A stretch of DNA of 64,000 nucleotides, from positions 186,001 through 250,000 of the forward strand of contig CAYQCK010000002.1 in assembly GCA_964415965.1 (NCBI GenBank). Direction: 5' to 3'. The stretch comes from CAIKNB01 sp964415965. GTDB taxonomy: Bacteria > Patescibacteriota > Patescibacteriia > 2-12-FULL-60-25. The translations under genes were made by a program, and so were the position numbers. Of the stretch, positions 46,808 to 58,027 are shown in pieces (positions within the stretch are counted from its first letter, which is position 1; each line of letters opens with the position of its first letter). The notes under the pieces were generated by a model that did not search any database, was not told the origin of the DNA, and saw nothing but the letters and a program-made list of their open reading frames with translations.

Positions 46808-49800
46808 TTAGTAGTTGGCCCAAGTCCAGGCGTGGTAAGACCAATCCTTGCAGGTGTTCCCGGCCGCCTGGCAAGCGGCGATCTCCGGATCCTGCCAACA
46901 GACGCCCGCCTTGCCGAGCAGCCAAGTCATGGCGTTCTCTTCTTCGAGGTTGGGGTTGGTCACGCAGTATCCGCCCGACCCCGATGCCTGGAACCAGTAG
47001 CTCCAGGCGGCCAAACCGGCGATGGACTTCTGGCAATTCGGAGCCTTCGCGGGATCCCGATAATCGGCCGTGGTGCCGAGGCAGCTCGCTATCTTGGCTT
47101 GGGTCCCGTCCTGTCCCTCGAGGGTATTCACCGCTTTCATCTCCTGGGTCTTCGGGTCCAAATCGGCGATATGCCAGGCCCAGCCCGTACCGGAAGGCTG
47201 CGCCACCGGCTTGATTTCGGATGTCCCGTTCAGTTTGGTCAAGGCCGTATACGCCGTGAAACGCGCCTCGGTCGAAGCCATGAGGTTCTTCAGGTCGTTG
47301 GACGAACCGTCGCCGGCCACGAAGTAGAACCTGACCGGCTCGTCTTCTTGGCTCGCGACCATCGGTGCGAAATTCACCAGCGAAGTCAACGGGGAGAAGG
47401 TCATCGGGTTGGCGCAATCGGCGAATCTCGGCTCCTTGAAGCACGTCCACTTGCCTTGATCCACGTGGTTGGCGTCGAGCCCGCAAGCGCTGCATTTGGC
47501 GTCGGACGTCGAGCTCATCGAACATTGCGAAGCCGTCTTCCCCTGGTTCTTGATGCACTGTTCATACCCCTCAATCGGACAGCCGTTGCCTTTCGGGTCG
47601 ATCCAACCGGCGGTCTTCTCGCCGGCGCGATGCAGACACATGAGCCGCGCGTACGGGAACTTGCCCGTGTCCCATCTGCCCGGATTGTAATGGAAGATGT
47701 CTCGCAGGCACTCCCACCAATAATCTTTTGGGTTGCCGTCGCCGTCAGGCGTGTTGACGATGGCCGGCCGCTGGGCGTAGTTGCACCTCTCTATCCGGGT
47801 GTCCTTGTCCCAGTCGCCGTTCGGGATGGGCGTGGTGAAGGCGAAATTGTTGGGCAGCACGGTGTGCAGCTTGTACCAGACTTTCCCCGCGACCGGCTGC
47901 CATGAGATGGCCACATAGGCCATGCCTCGCTCCGGCCTCGGGAAGATGTCGATGTGCGGCACAGTGTCCGCATCCGTGCCGTTCGCCACGGCCACGAAAT
48001 CCGCGGCCGTGAAAGTTTGGCTGGTGAAGGGGAAATATCCGCCCTGTTTGCTCTCGTCGATGTCGTACGGATAGGTCCAGGGAGATGTCATGTTGCGGTA
48101 GCAGTACGACTCCGGCGGCTCGCCCTTGGACTTGGCCGTGCACGGATTGTCCTCGTACATGTCGATGACGATCTTGTACGAATCGCACGCCTTGTTGGCG
48201 TTCAGCGTCTTGAAGGAGAACACGCCGTTCATGTCCGAGTAGGTCTCGTCGACTTTGGTCCCCTTGTAGGTCAAGGTCACGCGGGCGTTGGCCACCACCT
48301 GCTGGAACACGGCGTCGTAGATCCGGCCCTTGATGACGCTCTTGCCCGGATCCAAAGCGCACTTCCTGCATCCGCCGAACGAACAGGCGTTGGTGCATTT
48401 GGCCGCCTCGGGGTTGTAGGCCGGCGCGCTGCTGCCGCCGAGGCCTGACCAGAAGCCGGGGCCATAGACCAACGAACCGATGGAATTGGTGATATTGCCT
48501 CCGCCGGCGACGCCTCCGACCTTCTTGATCAAGCTGCTCGATGTCCCGAGCACGATATTCTGCGGGTCGAGAGAAGACTGCGACGTACCGCCGAAGATGG
48601 TCAGGAAGGAGGATTTATCCAGCTTGCTCAGGAGTTGGAAATTGTACGGCGTTGAAGTGCCCGGAGCCCAATATTTGTAGGACTTCGTCGTATCCAGGAT
48701 CTTCGTGTACTGGGAGTTGAGGAGGTCGAACGAAGAGGATTTGGCGCCGCCGGACGGGGTGCCGGAGCCGGCCCAGGCGAAATCCGCGGCTACCGTCTCG
48801 ATTTCGGCCGCGCTGAACTGCTGGGTGGAGCCTTCGGCGTAATCATAACCCAACATCTTGCAGGTCACGTCGTTGTCTTGGGCGTCCTTGAGGCCTTCGG
48901 TGCCGTCGCATTGCTCGGGGCCGTTCTTCATGCCGTCGCCGCAATAACCGCCGGCCGAGGCCATGAACTTGCAACCTGGGCTGCACGACAGGCAGCTTGA
49001 GCCGTAATCCGCGTTGCAGGTCGCCTGTCCGTTCTGCGCCCCGCTGTCGCACTCCTCTACCCCGGTATTCAGGTTGCCGTCGCCGCAGACGTTCTTCTTG
49101 CACTCCGCGGTGCAGGGCTTGGTGTTGCCGTTCTGCTGGCCGTTGTCGCACTCCTCGTTCGGTTCCTTGATGCCGTCGCCGCAGATGCCCACCGGAATGC
49201 AGGCGGTCCAAACGTCCCATTTGCAGGCCGGGGTCCCGCCCGGCGCCAGGCAATTCCGCACGCGCTGCGTCGGCCGCAAGCCGCCTTGCGCATCGAGCAC
49301 GAACAGCTTGCTGCAGTCCGCGAACTTGTCAGCTTTGACGTTCTGTTTCTGCGCATCCACCAGTTGGGGCGTGCCTCCGGACCCGGGCGCGACGGTCGTG
49401 CCGCAAGCCACGTTGGCCGGACAATCCGCGTTGGAGTCGCACAGGATGCTCGTGTTCTGGCACAGGGCTTTCTGAGACGTTTCCGTCTGGCCGTCGCAAT
49501 CCTCGCTCGGTTGTTGGACGGTCTGGTCGCCGCAATACGCGCCGATGCCTTTGCAGTCCAGGCTGCAACTAGCCGGATTCTGCTTGTTCGACCAACTTCC
49601 GTTGGCCGGTCCGTTGTCGCAGACCTCGCCCCCGTCGAGCTGGCCGTTGCCGCAGAAACCCCCATAACCACCGCAACCGACCGCGCAATGGCCATAAGTC
49701 CCGTTCAATACCCCGTCGTCGCAGGTTTCGGCCGGCACGCAAGCTTCATGGGGGATGGTGAATGAAGGCGTACCGAATCCCTTGGGGATCAACATCTTGT

Positions 49801-52800
49801 ACAACGGCGGGCAATCGTCGCTGCTCATGCAGGATTGGGTGGTCGTCATGGCGCAATGCTTGTCGATGCGTCCGTTTCCGCATTTGACGTCAGGCACGCA
49901 CTGCGGTTGCTTCGGGTCGACGTCGAATTTCGTGCAGGCTACGCAGGTCTGCAGCTGATGGCCGTCCTTGACCGTCGGCTTCAGCGGGTCGGTGGCGCAG
50001 GGCACCGACTTGGTCTCGCCCAGTTCGCAGGCTTCAGTCATGCAGGTCCCGCCGGTCGTTCCGCAGTCGGCGTTCGTGGCGCAAGCCTTGAAGCTGACGC
50101 TGCATATCTTGGATGCCGTGTTCTTGATGCCGTCGCCGCACACGCCGTTCTCGGCGAACGACAGGTTCGTGCAGATATCGGCGTACTTGAAGCTGCCGCC
50201 GACCGGCCGGCATGAGCCGCTGGCGTACGGGACGTCGATGCAGTCCTTGTTGGGGCAGACGTTGGCGTCGGACGTGCAGTCCAGCGAGGTGTTCGTTTTG
50301 CACCACTTGCAGTTGTTGGGGTTGGAACACTTGCGGCACAGCTTATCGTCGGCCTGGCCGTTGGCGTTCGCGCAGTACTGCCCGTAGGTCGATGTGTTGA
50401 AGCAGCGGTAGGCCAACTCCGACAACGGCGGATACCACCAGTCCTGTTTGCCGGCCGTCAACGGCCTGATCTCGAATTCCGAACCCAACTCGTACTGCGT
50501 ACCTCCGGCGAACGAACGGAACTGGTAGATGCGCGAGACGGAGAACGGGTTGCTGTCGTCGTAACGCGGACAGACGTACTTCGCCTCCTTGGTGTTCCAG
50601 CATGTCTGCGGGTCGATCTGCGGATCCTCCACCCAGACGCCCAACTGGACCTTGCCGTCGACGACTTTGCTGCCGATCTTGCCGCCCATGCAGGTGGTCG
50701 TGCTTTGGCCCGCGCAGTCGGCTGAGGTTTGGCAAGGTACGCCGTTGGCGCAACGGCCGCAGGTCAGGAACCGGTTGGTCGGGTCGGTCGGCATCGCGCC
50801 CGAAAGCTGCTTGCCCAGCTCGTCCTTCCACGACGTCCAGACGCTGTTGGTCATGCCTTTGATGAAGGTCCCGGAGGTGAGTTGCGGATACTTCCCTCCC
50901 AAAAAGTCGAAAGACAGGGCGAGCTTGCGGCTGATCTCCTGGAAATCCGCCATGCGCTGGGTATCGCGCGCCATCTTCAGCTTATTGGCGTCGCAGAACA
51001 GCTTGACCGAGCTGTCCAAGGCCAGGCACTCGAAATCGGCGGTGCAGTTGACCGGCACTTTCAGGCCCTGGGTCTGCGGCAGGTACACGGTGCTTTCCTC
51101 ATACTGCGAACCGCTGCCGAGTTGGTGGCAGGTATTGCTCTGCCCCAGGATGTTGATGTTGAAGGTCAGGTATTTGACCAGCTGGTCGTAGATGACGAGC
51201 GTGTTCTTAACGGCGTTCTGGTTGTGGGAGATGATGTAGATGTTCGAATAGATCGGCCCGTCCTTCTTGGGTTGGTTGGCCGCCGCCACGTAGATCGACG
51301 GGCCGTCCTGCAAGGCAGGATAACCGTCGACTTTGACTTCCTTCGGGCTGCCCACGAAACCTTGCATCGAGTACCACTCACGCGGCGAGAGATGCATCGG
51401 GTTCTCCATGATGCGGATGCCGATGCCGTCCTGCTTGAGCTCCGGCTCCTTGAACGTCAGCAGGTATTGGCGGAGGATGCCCTTATCCTTGTCCGCCTGG
51501 GTCCGCGGCACCGGATTGACCTGGAGCGCCTTCAGATCGTCGAGGGTATTGTGCTCCTCGCCGTCGTCGCGGCAGTACATGGTCGAGAAATTCTGGACGA
51601 GCGGATCCGGCACGGTGAAGACATACTGCGCTTGGTAGACCAGGGGGAATTTGTCCTTCAGCCAGGCATCCGTGTCCTGGAACGGGGCGGTGTTCAGCGA
51701 CGGCCACGGATTTTCGCAAGCCAACACCGTCACCGGCGCCGAGCCGTAGATCGTGGTGCTCGAAGTCGTCGGGATGTTGACCGTGTCCTTCACGACCTGC
51801 AGGCCGGCGATCAGGATCGCCGTGCCGTTCAACTGGGACGTGGTCCCCTTCTGCTGCGTCCGGAATTGGGCGGTCGTGCTTTCCGGCAGGTATTGCGCGT
51901 CGCTGTAGCTAACGAGGTCCGGGTTGCTCGTCGTCCACGCTTGCCACGACCATTGGTATTCGTCGGTCGAGCTCAACGGGATCGGCGCCCCGTTCACCAG
52001 CGACTGGGGTATGGCCTCGAAGTCGCGGTACTCTGGTTGGTTGCCCGGGTTGATGAACAGGAACGGATGCTCGTCGCCCGGCTGCTCCGGCGGAGGCGGC
52101 GTCTGGTGGAGCCCGGTCACGTCATCGATGGTCACCAGGTTGACGGCGCAGATTTTGTCGTTGGTCTGGAACGTCCAGGCGTAGTCCCCGTTGGTGGCGT
52201 CGTACACCACCCCCAGGAGCGTCTTGATGCCCTCGCGCATGTTCTTGTCCGAATTGTCCGTCAGCTTGGGGTCGCCTTTCAGGATAACCCTGAAGGTCGA
52301 ATTGGCGGGCAAGGATCTGTCGAGGTTGAAGGTGAACTTGCTTGGGGCCTTGGCGTTCCCGACGGGCTTAAGCTGTCCCGTGATGCCGCCGACGCACCAT
52401 TTTTCGGCCTGGGCGGTCGGCGCCCCGGTGAACCAGGCGATCACCCCTGACCACCAGGCCTTCAGCTTGTTCCACCAACCCTTGGCCGGCTGGCCTTCCT
52501 TGGCGATTATCAGGTCGGACGTGCCGCTGGGGCAGAGGTTATTCGCGCCCGGCACCTGGGCGATCTTGAAGTTGTTGACCACCGAACCGCTGTCCATCGG
52601 ATCCTTGAACTCCACGGAAATCTGGACGTTCCGGCAGAAGGTCGTCGGCGGCACGGTCTGCGGGACCGGCGAGACCGGGAAGCTATGGACCGCGTAAGGG
52701 CGCGCCCGGCAACAGCCGAACTTATCCAAACCACGCGCTTGCCCTTGGCCATCGGGCTCGCACGCCGATTCATCCGTTTGGCCGCACTGGAGGCCATAGG

Positions 52801-55800
52801 TCGCCCGTCCCGTCTGGTCCATCATGGTCACCTGCAACGTCGTGGATGCCCGTCCGGTCTCGGGTTCCGGTTCTGCGTTGCCGACGATGTAGGCGAGCTG
52901 CAGACGGTCCGGCATCGACGGCGGCGTGGCCGGATAGGTCTTGTTCAGGACCGGGGCGAATGCCGCGAACCCGGACTTCGGCGGGTTCGCCAGGTAAAGC
53001 GCCGGATAATTGAGTTGTTGGGCGACCAGATTGGACGGCGCCTCGATTTCGCACTGCTCGCCCTGCTCGAGCCGGCCGTTGCCGCAGAAGCTCGGCGCTA
53101 TCGCGCCCTGGCCCGAATAATACGCCGAGGAACCTTCAAGCATGCAGGATGCGCTGCAGCCGTCGCCCTTGGACGAATTTCCGTCATCGCAATCCTCGCC
53201 CTGGTCGATGAAGCCGTTGCCGCAGCACTTGGCGGTCTCTCCTTGGCTGCAAGCCAGGGTCCCGGTATGCAGACACTTGAACGGGTCGCAGCCCGCCGGG
53301 AAGACCGGCGAGTTGTTGATGAGTTGGGCCTCGCAGGTCTCGCCAGGCTCCAATGCGCCGTTGCCGCAGACCGCCGCGACTTCGGTCGCCGGCGCGGAGG
53401 CCTCATGCAGGCAGTTGGAGCTGCAGCCGTCGCCGTCGGTCTTGTTGCCGTCGTCGCAATCTTTGCCGTCACCCAAGACATCGTTGTTACCGCAAGTCGA
53501 TTTGCCGATGGTCGAACCGAGATGCCGGCAGCCCGCCGAGCAGCCGCGGTAATCGAACATCGAACAGGTCCCGCCGGCGTTCTCGCAAGCCTGCTTGGTC
53601 ACCGTGGCCCCGGGCGCCGTGCCGCACAGGGAATACTCCGGCACCGCCGGCGACGAAGTCGCCGAGCTGCCGCCGACGCAGACCGTCCCGAAGTCGCAGG
53701 CTTCGCCCAAGGACTCCACCACATGGCCGTCGCCGCACGTGCCGCCCGAGGTCACCAACGGGACGGGCTTGAACAGGCACGTGTCCTTGCTGCACAAATC
53801 TTCGCCGTCGATGCCCGGTTCGCATTCCTCGCCGGCCATCGAACCCGGGGCGAACAACGTGCAGGCGTCCCCTTTGGGCGTCGTGGTATTGGACTGGCCG
53901 TTGCGTTTTTTGCAGAAATTCTTGTCCGTGGTCTCGATTATCTTGTTGCCACAGATCGCCAGCTTGCCGTACAGGCCGCCGGAACCGGTGGCCAAACATT
54001 TGCCGGAACAGCCCAGGGGGAGCTTGCGGACGTCGGTCGCGGTCAGGATCTTCAATCCCGGCAGGCGATACAGGTCCGCGACCGCCGGAACCGTCGAAAC
54101 CCAATCCACCGGACCCGAGCTCACGAGCTTCTGGCCGTTGGCGTCGCACGCGTCCGGTTTGCTGACGGGCGTGGCCGCGAACAGCTGGCGGGCGTCGATA
54201 TTCAGCTCGAACTTCTCGACCGGTTTGACGTCAATCCGCTCGGCCTTGCAGAAAGCGCCCTGGCCGACGTTCACCCTGAATTTCCAGACGAAGCCCTTCG
54301 GATGATTGGTGCCGGTCATCGGTATCCCGTATTTACCCTTGATGCCGTCATTTGCCTTGTCGGTCCCGATTGCGTTCGGTCCGCCGCGCAACAAGACCCA
54401 ATAGAAGACACCGGGTTCGAAATTCGCGTGGTCGACCTGGATTTCGGTGCCGCCTTCGGCATCCGCAGACAAGCCGGTCAGGGCGAGTGGCTCGCTCAAT
54501 TCGGTCTCATAGCAGTTCTCATTGAAACATTTGCGGATGACGACGTTCCCCGGTTTGCTCACGCTGTTCGGATCGAGCTCGGAAGAGAAGCGCGCCCAAA
54601 CCAACGCGTTATTGCACGCTGCGTCGCAGTTCGGCGCATAGGCTATGACCTTGGGCGGAACGAAATTGACGTACATCCGGCCCAATCCCTGGATGCCCGT
54701 CCCCTCAAGCGCCGCCTTCACGTCGACCGGCACGTCGCCGGTTTCGGCGTTGCCGTGGCCCAGCTGCTGGCACAATCCGTAATTCTTTTCGCTTTTCTTG
54801 TTGCTGACGTAGCCGCGCGTGTCGCCGGTCGCCCAGGCCCAGCTGAACAGGTTGCAGTTGATGATGATGCACTTGTCGTTCAGGCTTTGCGGTTGGGCCT
54901 GGTATTGGGTGTTCACGCCCGTCTCATGGAAAGTGAAAACCGGCGGGATGACGCCCACGCTGCTGATCTGCGAAGGCTCGGCGTTGTCGCGCGTCTTGAA
55001 CCGGAAGCAATAGCCCAATTTCGCCCCGTTCGGTCCGGCGCCGCAATCCTGGCGCTCGAGCATGAAGGCCCCGGTCGTTCCCTTGCCCTTTATTTGGGTC
55101 GAGACGGTCACGAGATAGGTCGTGTTGACGGCCAACTTGTCGGTCGGCCAAAGGGTGACCGAATCCTGGCCGTCTCCGGGCACGAAACCGAAGGTGAAGG
55201 GCACGTCGGTCTTGGTTCCGCACGGGTCGTCTTTCGCCGCGGTACAGGCGTACAGCTTGAAATTCGACGCTTTGACGGTCGTCGGTTCGAGGTTCTGCGA
55301 GAAGCGCATCGTTATCTGCGCATCCACCGGGGCCTGGTCGCCGCCGGCGCGGTTCAGCCAGGGCGAAGGCGAGGGTGTCGGCGCCGGGTTCAGGTCGGGC
55401 CGACATTCCTCGATGACGTACGGCGCCAGCGGGATTAGGCCGGTGGACATCTGCCAAGCGAACTCCGCCTTGTCCGAGGGGATCTCGCAGGCCTCATTCG
55501 CCGCGCGGCACTCGCCTTTCGGGCAGCACTGGAATTTGTCGGGCGGACCGCAGATCTCCGGGGCCTCATTGCAGTTCCGGACCTGGAAGTTGACCGCGTT
55601 CGACGTCGTGGCTCCCTGGGACAGCTGGGCCAGGACCTTGACCGGGCCGGTCGCGGCGTTCTTGGGGACCGAGGTCTTGATTTCCTGGTTGGTGTTGGAG
55701 TCGACGAGCGAATTCTTGCTGGGATTGAAAGTCACGGTCGGTTTGTCCGTGCCGAACCTGTCGCCGAACAGCTTGACGACGGTCCCCTCCGGCCCGATCG

Positions 55801-58027
55801 CCGGCTGGATGGCGCAGATGCCCGGCTTGGGCACGAGCTTGTTGTCGAGCGTGAAGTCCAGCGAATTCGATTCCTTGTTGTCCGGCCTGACCGGCTTGAC
55901 CTTGACCTGGTATTTACCGTCCGTCGTCGCCTCGCCGTTCTTGAACTTGGACGGGACTTTGACGACGATCGAATCGTCGCGCCAAAAACCCGAGGCGCAG
56001 GCCGCCGGGAAAGACGTGTCGCCGACGGCTTCCAGGGGGCCATTGGCCGTTTCGCCGGTGAAGATGACGGTGCCGACGGTGTACCCGAAATTCTTGCCCG
56101 TCAGCGTCACGTATTCCTGCTGCGGCGCGACGGTCGCGTCGATGGAATTCAACTGCGGACCTTCGCCAGCCAGTTTCTCCACGACCGTGAACTCGACGCC
56201 GTTGCTCAAGCCGGCCGCCGTCTTGGCCCAGACCTGATAACCGCCGTTGTTGACCACCGGGACCTTGAAATGCGCCTTGCTGTCGGACCAGGGCGAAGCC
56301 TGGAGCTGGTAGTCGGATGAGCCGAAGATGATCGTGCCCGGCGTCGCTCCCAAACCGGAACCGATGGCGTCGACCTCCTTGTTGACCGTGTCTTCCGGGG
56401 GCATGACGGCGCATAAGCCGGGATGCTCGCTGTTATCCACGACGAATGACGGGATGGCCGGACCCGGGTCCTGATCCGTCCGGTCGGCCAGGTTGCTGGC
56501 CGCGTTCACGAGCTCGATCGGGCCGGATGCCGCGCCCTCCGGGACAGCCACGATCGCCTGGGTGTTGGTCCAAGTCTTGGCCCCGGAACTGGCGCAAGCC
56601 TGAGGCGCCACCGCGACCTTGTCGTCGGCCGGGTTGTTGGGGTCGCCCAGGAATTTAACCGCGCCGGTCGACGTCCCGAAATTGAAACCCGAGATGGAGA
56701 CGAAGGTGCCGGCCTTGCCGTTGAGGGGCGAGACCGATTTGATTATCGGCTTTTCGACGCACGTCCCGCCCAGGCAGAAGCCCGAGGAACATTGGCTGTT
56801 GCTCGTGCACGCCCCGCCGTTGCAGGCGCCGCAGAATTCCGGGCTGTTCGGGTCGCCGCCGCAATCCGTGCCCGTTTCGCCCAAACCGGGGTCGGGCACG
56901 CCGTTGAAGCAGTGCAGCGCCCTGACCACGACCGACACGGACGCGCTCTTGGTCGTGTTGGCATCAAGGTCGTAGGCTTCGGCCGACAGATTGTGCTGGC
57001 CCCGCGCCGCGCCCGCCGTATCCCAAACACCTTTGGCATCCAGGGCGAGCGGCGTGCTGCTCGTATTCGGCCCGTCCAAAGCGAAAACCGACGCTCCGTC
57101 ATAGAACTTGACGAGGGCGACGCCGCTGTCGTCGGACGCCGAAGCCAGCACGTCCACGAGGAAATTCTCCTTGACCGGCATGCCTTCCGTCGGATAGGTG
57201 ATGTTCACTTTCGGCCCCGAAACATCGACCAGGTTGCCGGTCGAAAACGAAGCCTCGCAAGCCGGGGCAAACCCCCCGCAGGTCACGGTCTGGCCGCCGG
57301 TAGACTTGACGGTGTTGCCGACTTTGACGAGGAAGGTCGAGTTGGCGTCGAAGCATTTGCGCGTCTCATTCGGCGTCGGGCACGGATCGGCCGGGGTGAA
57401 GGTCACGAGCGACCCGTCGACCTGGACCGAACCGCCGACCGTGGTACCGCCGTCCTTGATGACCGCGATTGCCCCCGCGCTGGCCTCGTCCACGTTTTTC
57501 GTGAAGATAATCTTGACCTCGACGTTCCGCGGTTTGAGCGGCGTCGCGCCTTGCGGCGTGATGGATTTGACGCGGAAAGACGTCCCGGTACTGCCGCCCA
57601 AGCCGCCGGTGTAGCCGGATCCCGTTCCGGTGACTCCCCCGCCTTCCTGCGTAGCTTGCAGCAGCCTCTCGATGACGAACCGGGTGATGGCCCAGGCCGA
57701 CAGGATGATGACCAATCCGATGACCGCGTTGATCAGGATCTTCTTGGCCTTGCCGACCTTGTCCGGCTCCCCGGCCGAGGTCATCCAGATGAAACCTGCG
57801 TAAAGGATGAGCGCGACCAGCACGATGCCGATCACCCCGAGCCCGATGTTGATGATGCGGACGGCGATGGTCCGCGGGTCTGTGCTGGAAAGTTTGACCG
57901 TCTGGCCGACCTCGGCCAAACCGGCATCGACCTGCGCATTGGCCGGTGTCGCCGCGATAAAGGCGGAACCTGCGGTCAGCAGGGCCCCCAGGGCGAACAG
58001 GATGAAGAAGATGCGACGGAGGTTCAT
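46808..58027 (-). CDS. Giant Cys-rich surface protein (3739 aa) with N-terminal T4SS-pilin-like two-helix anchor
   Basis: Start at 58027 (MNLRRIFF, ATGA overlap with the gene before). Signal peptide (1-32); two helices (59-82, 98-119) joined by WMTSAGEPDKVGKAKK, as in CPR T4SS_pilin (VirB2/TrbC-like) proteins. The exterior then has an SbsA-type Ig domain (about 135-250), IPT/TIG domains (about 426, 626, 742) and more Ig-like domains (about 895, 1125). Two clusters of DUF4215/Myxococcus Cys-rich repeats follow (about 1435-1650, 2625-3050; e.g. CDDGNKTDGDGCSSNC, CGDGIKEPNEECDNG), with a carboxypeptidase-regulatory-like domain (about 3229-3290) and a Trp-rich C-terminus. Over 100 cysteines imply extracytoplasmic disulphide bonding. 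No sortase motif or C-terminal anchor is visible, so the pilin module is the only anchor. Role unknown; adhesion or host contact is inference. Confidence 0.9.
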   Translation of the reverse strand: MNLRRIFFILFALGALLTAGSAFIAATPANAQVDAGLAEVGQTVKLSSTDPRTIAVRIINIGLGVIGIVLVALILYAGFIWMTSAGEPDKVGKAKKILINAVIGLVIILSAWAITRFVIERLLQATQEGGGVTGTGSGYTGGLGGSTGTSFRVKSITPQGATPLKPRNVEVKIIFTKNVDEASAGAIAVIKDGGTTVGGSVQVDGSLVTFTPADPCPTPNETRKCFDANSTFLVKVGNTVKSTGGQTVTCGGFAPACEASFSTGNLVDVSGPKVNITYPTEGMPVKENFLVDVLASASDDSGVALVKFYDGASVFALDGPNTSSTPLALDAKGVWDTAGAARGQHNLSAEAYDLDANTTKSASVSVVVRALHCFNGVPDPGLGETGTDCGGDPNSPEFCGACNGGACTSNSQCSSGFCLGGTCVEKPIIKSVSPLNGKAGTFVSISGFNFGTSTGAVKFLGDPNNPADDKVAVAPQACASSGAKTWTNTQAIVAVPEGAASGPIELVNAASNLADRTDQDPGPAIPSFVVDNSEHPGLCAVMPPEDTVNKEVDAIGSGLGATPGTIIFGSSDYQLQASPWSDSKAHFKVPVVNNGGYQVWAKTAAGLSNGVEFTVVEKLAGEGPQLNSIDATVAPQQEYVTLTGKNFGYTVGTVIFTGETANGPLEAVGDTSFPAACASGFWRDDSIVVKVPSKFKNGEATTDGKYQVKVKPVRPDNKESNSLDFTLDNKLVPKPGICAIQPAIGPEGTVVKLFGDRFGTDKPTVTFNPSKNSLVDSNTNQEIKTSVPKNAATGPVKVLAQLSQGATTSNAVNFQVRNCNEAPEICGPPDKFQCCPKGECRAANEACEIPSDKAEFAWQMSTGLIPLAPYVIEECRPDLNPAPTPSPSPWLNRAGGDQAPVDAQITMRFSQNLEPTTVKASNFKLYACTAAKDDPCGTKTDVPFTFGFVPGDGQDSVTLWPTDKLAVNTTYLVTVSTQIKGKGTTGAFMLERQDCGAGPNGAKLGYCFRFKTRDNAEPSQISSVGVIPPVFTFHETGVNTQYQAQPQSLNDKCIIINCNLFSWAWATGDTRGYVSNKKSEKNYGLCQQLGHGNAETGDVPVDVKAALEGTGIQGLGRMYVNFVPPKVIAYAPNCDAACNNALVWARFSSELDPNSVSKPGNVVIRKCFNENCYETELSEPLALTGLSADAEGGTEIQVDHANFEPGVFYWVLLRGGPNAIGTDKANDGIKGKYGIPMTGTNHPKGFVWKFRVNVGQGAFCKAERIDVKPVEKFELNIDARQLFAATPVSKPDACDANGQKLVSSGPVDWVSTVPAVADLYRLPGLKILTATDVRKLPLGCSGKCLATGSGGLYGKLAICGNKIIETTDKNFCKKRNGQSNTTTPKGDACTLFAPGSMAGEECEPGIDGEDLCSKDTCLFKPVPLVTSGGTCGDGHVVESLGEACDFGTVCVGGSSATSSPAVPEYSLCGTAPGATVTKQACENAGGTCSMFDYRGCSAGCRHLGSTIGKSTCGNNDVLGDGKDCDDGNKTDGDGCSSNCLHEASAPATEVAAVCGNGALEPGETCEAQLINNSPVFPAGCDPFKCLHTGTLACSQGETAKCCGNGFIDQGEDCDDGNSSKGDGCSASCMLEGSSAYYSGQGAIAPSFCGNGRLEQGEQCEIEAPSNLVAQQLNYPALYLANPPKSGFAAFAPVLNKTYPATPPSMPDRLQLAYIVGNAEPEPETGRASTTLQVTMMDQTGRATYGLQCGQTDESACEPDGQGQARGLDKFGCCRARPYAVHSFPVSPVPQTVPPTTFCRNVQISVEFKDPMDSGSVVNNFKIAQVPGANNLCPSGTSDLIIAKEGQPAKGWWNKLKAWWSGVIAWFTGAPTAQAEKWCVGGITGQLKPVGNAKAPSKFTFNLDRSLPANSTFRVILKGDPKLTDNSDKNMREGIKTLLGVVYDATNGDYAWTFQTNDKICAVNLVTIDDVTGLHQTPPPPEQPGDEHPFLFINPGNQPEYRDFEAIPQSLVNGAPIPLSSTDEYQWSWQAWTTSNPDLVSYSDAQYLPESTTAQFRTQQKGTTSQLNGTAILIAGLQVVKDTVNIPTTSSTTIYGSAPVTVLACENPWPSLNTAPFQDTDAWLKDKFPLVYQAQYVFTVPDPLVQNFSTMYCRDDGEEHNTLDDLKALQVNPVPRTQADKDKGILRQYLLTFKEPELKQDGIGIRIMENPMHLSPREWYSMQGFVGSPKEVKVDGYPALQDGPSIYVAAANQPKKDGPIYSNIYIISHNQNAVKNTLVIYDQLVKYLTFNINILGQSNTCHQLGSGSQYEESTVYLPQTQGLKVPVNCTADFECLALDSSVKLFCDANKLKMARDTQRMADFQEISRKLALSFDFLGGKYPQLTSGTFIKGMTNSVWTSWKDELGKQLSGAMPTDPTNRFLTCGRCANGVPCQTSADCAGQSTTTCMGGKIGSKVVDGKVQLGVWVEDPQIDPQTCWNTKEAKYVCPRYDDSNPFSVSRIYQFRSFAGGTQYELGSEFEIRPLTAGKQDWWYPPLSELAYRCFNTSTYGQYCANANGQADDKLCRKCSNPNNCKWCKTNTSLDCTSDANVCPNKDCIDVPYASGSCRPVGGSFKYADICTNLSFAENGVCGDGIKNTASKICSVSFKACATNADCGTTGGTCMTEACELGETKSVPCATDPLKPTVKDGHQLQTCVACTKFDVDPKQPQCVPDVKCGNGRIDKHCAMTTTQSCMSSDDCPPLYKMLIPKGFGTPSFTIPHEACVPAETCDDGVLNGTYGHCAVGCGGYGGFCGNGQLDGGEVCDNGPANGSWSNKQNPASCSLDCKGIGAYCGDQTVQQPSEDCDGQTETSQKALCQNTSILCDSNADCPANVACGTTVAPGSGGTPQLVDAQKQNVKADKFADCSKLFVLDAQGGLRPTQRVRNCLAPGGTPACKWDVWTACIPVGICGDGIKEPNEECDNGQQNGNTKPCTAECKKNVCGDGNLNTGVEECDSGAQNGQATCNADYGSSCLSCSPGCKFMASAGGYCGDGMKNGPEQCDGTEGLKDAQDNDVTCKMLGYDYAEGSTQQFSAAEIETVAADFAWAGSGTPSGGAKSSSFDLLNSQYTKILDTTKSYKYWAPGTSTPYNFQLLSKLDKSSFLTIFGGTSQSSLDPQNIVLGTSSSLIKKVGGVAGGGNITNSIGSLVYGPGFWSGLGGSSAPAYNPEAAKCTNACSFGGCRKCALDPGKSVIKGRIYDAVFQQVVANARVTLTYKGTKVDETYSDMNGVFSFKTLNANKACDSYKIVIDMYEDNPCTAKSKGEPPESYCYRNMTSPWTYPYDIDESKQGGYFPFTSQTFTAADFVAVANGTDADTVPHIDIFPRPERGMAYVAISWQPVAGKVWYKLHTVLPNNFAFTTPIPNGDWDKDTRIERCNYAQRPAIVNTPDGDGNPKDYWWECLRDIFHYNPGRWDTGKFPYARLMCLHRAGEKTAGWIDPKGNGCPIEGYEQCIKNQGKTASQCSMSSTSDAKCSACGLDANHVDQGKWTCFKEPRFADCANPMTFSPLTSLVNFAPMVASQEDEPVRFYFVAGDGSSNDLKNLMASTEARFTAYTALTKLNGTSEIKPVAQPSGTGWAWHIADLDPKTQEMKAVNTLEGQDGTQAKIASCLGTTADYRDPAKAPNCQKSIAGLAAWSYWFQASGSGGYCVTNPNLEEENAMTWLLGKAGVCWQDPEIAACQAAGNTCKDWSYHAWTWANY

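Noticed and set aside
46808..58027. Giant gene as an assembly artefact or fused frames
   Set aside because: A single frame of 3739 codons with a consistent secreted, Cys-rich composition, a signal peptide, proper coupling at both ends and orderly domains argues for a real gene.
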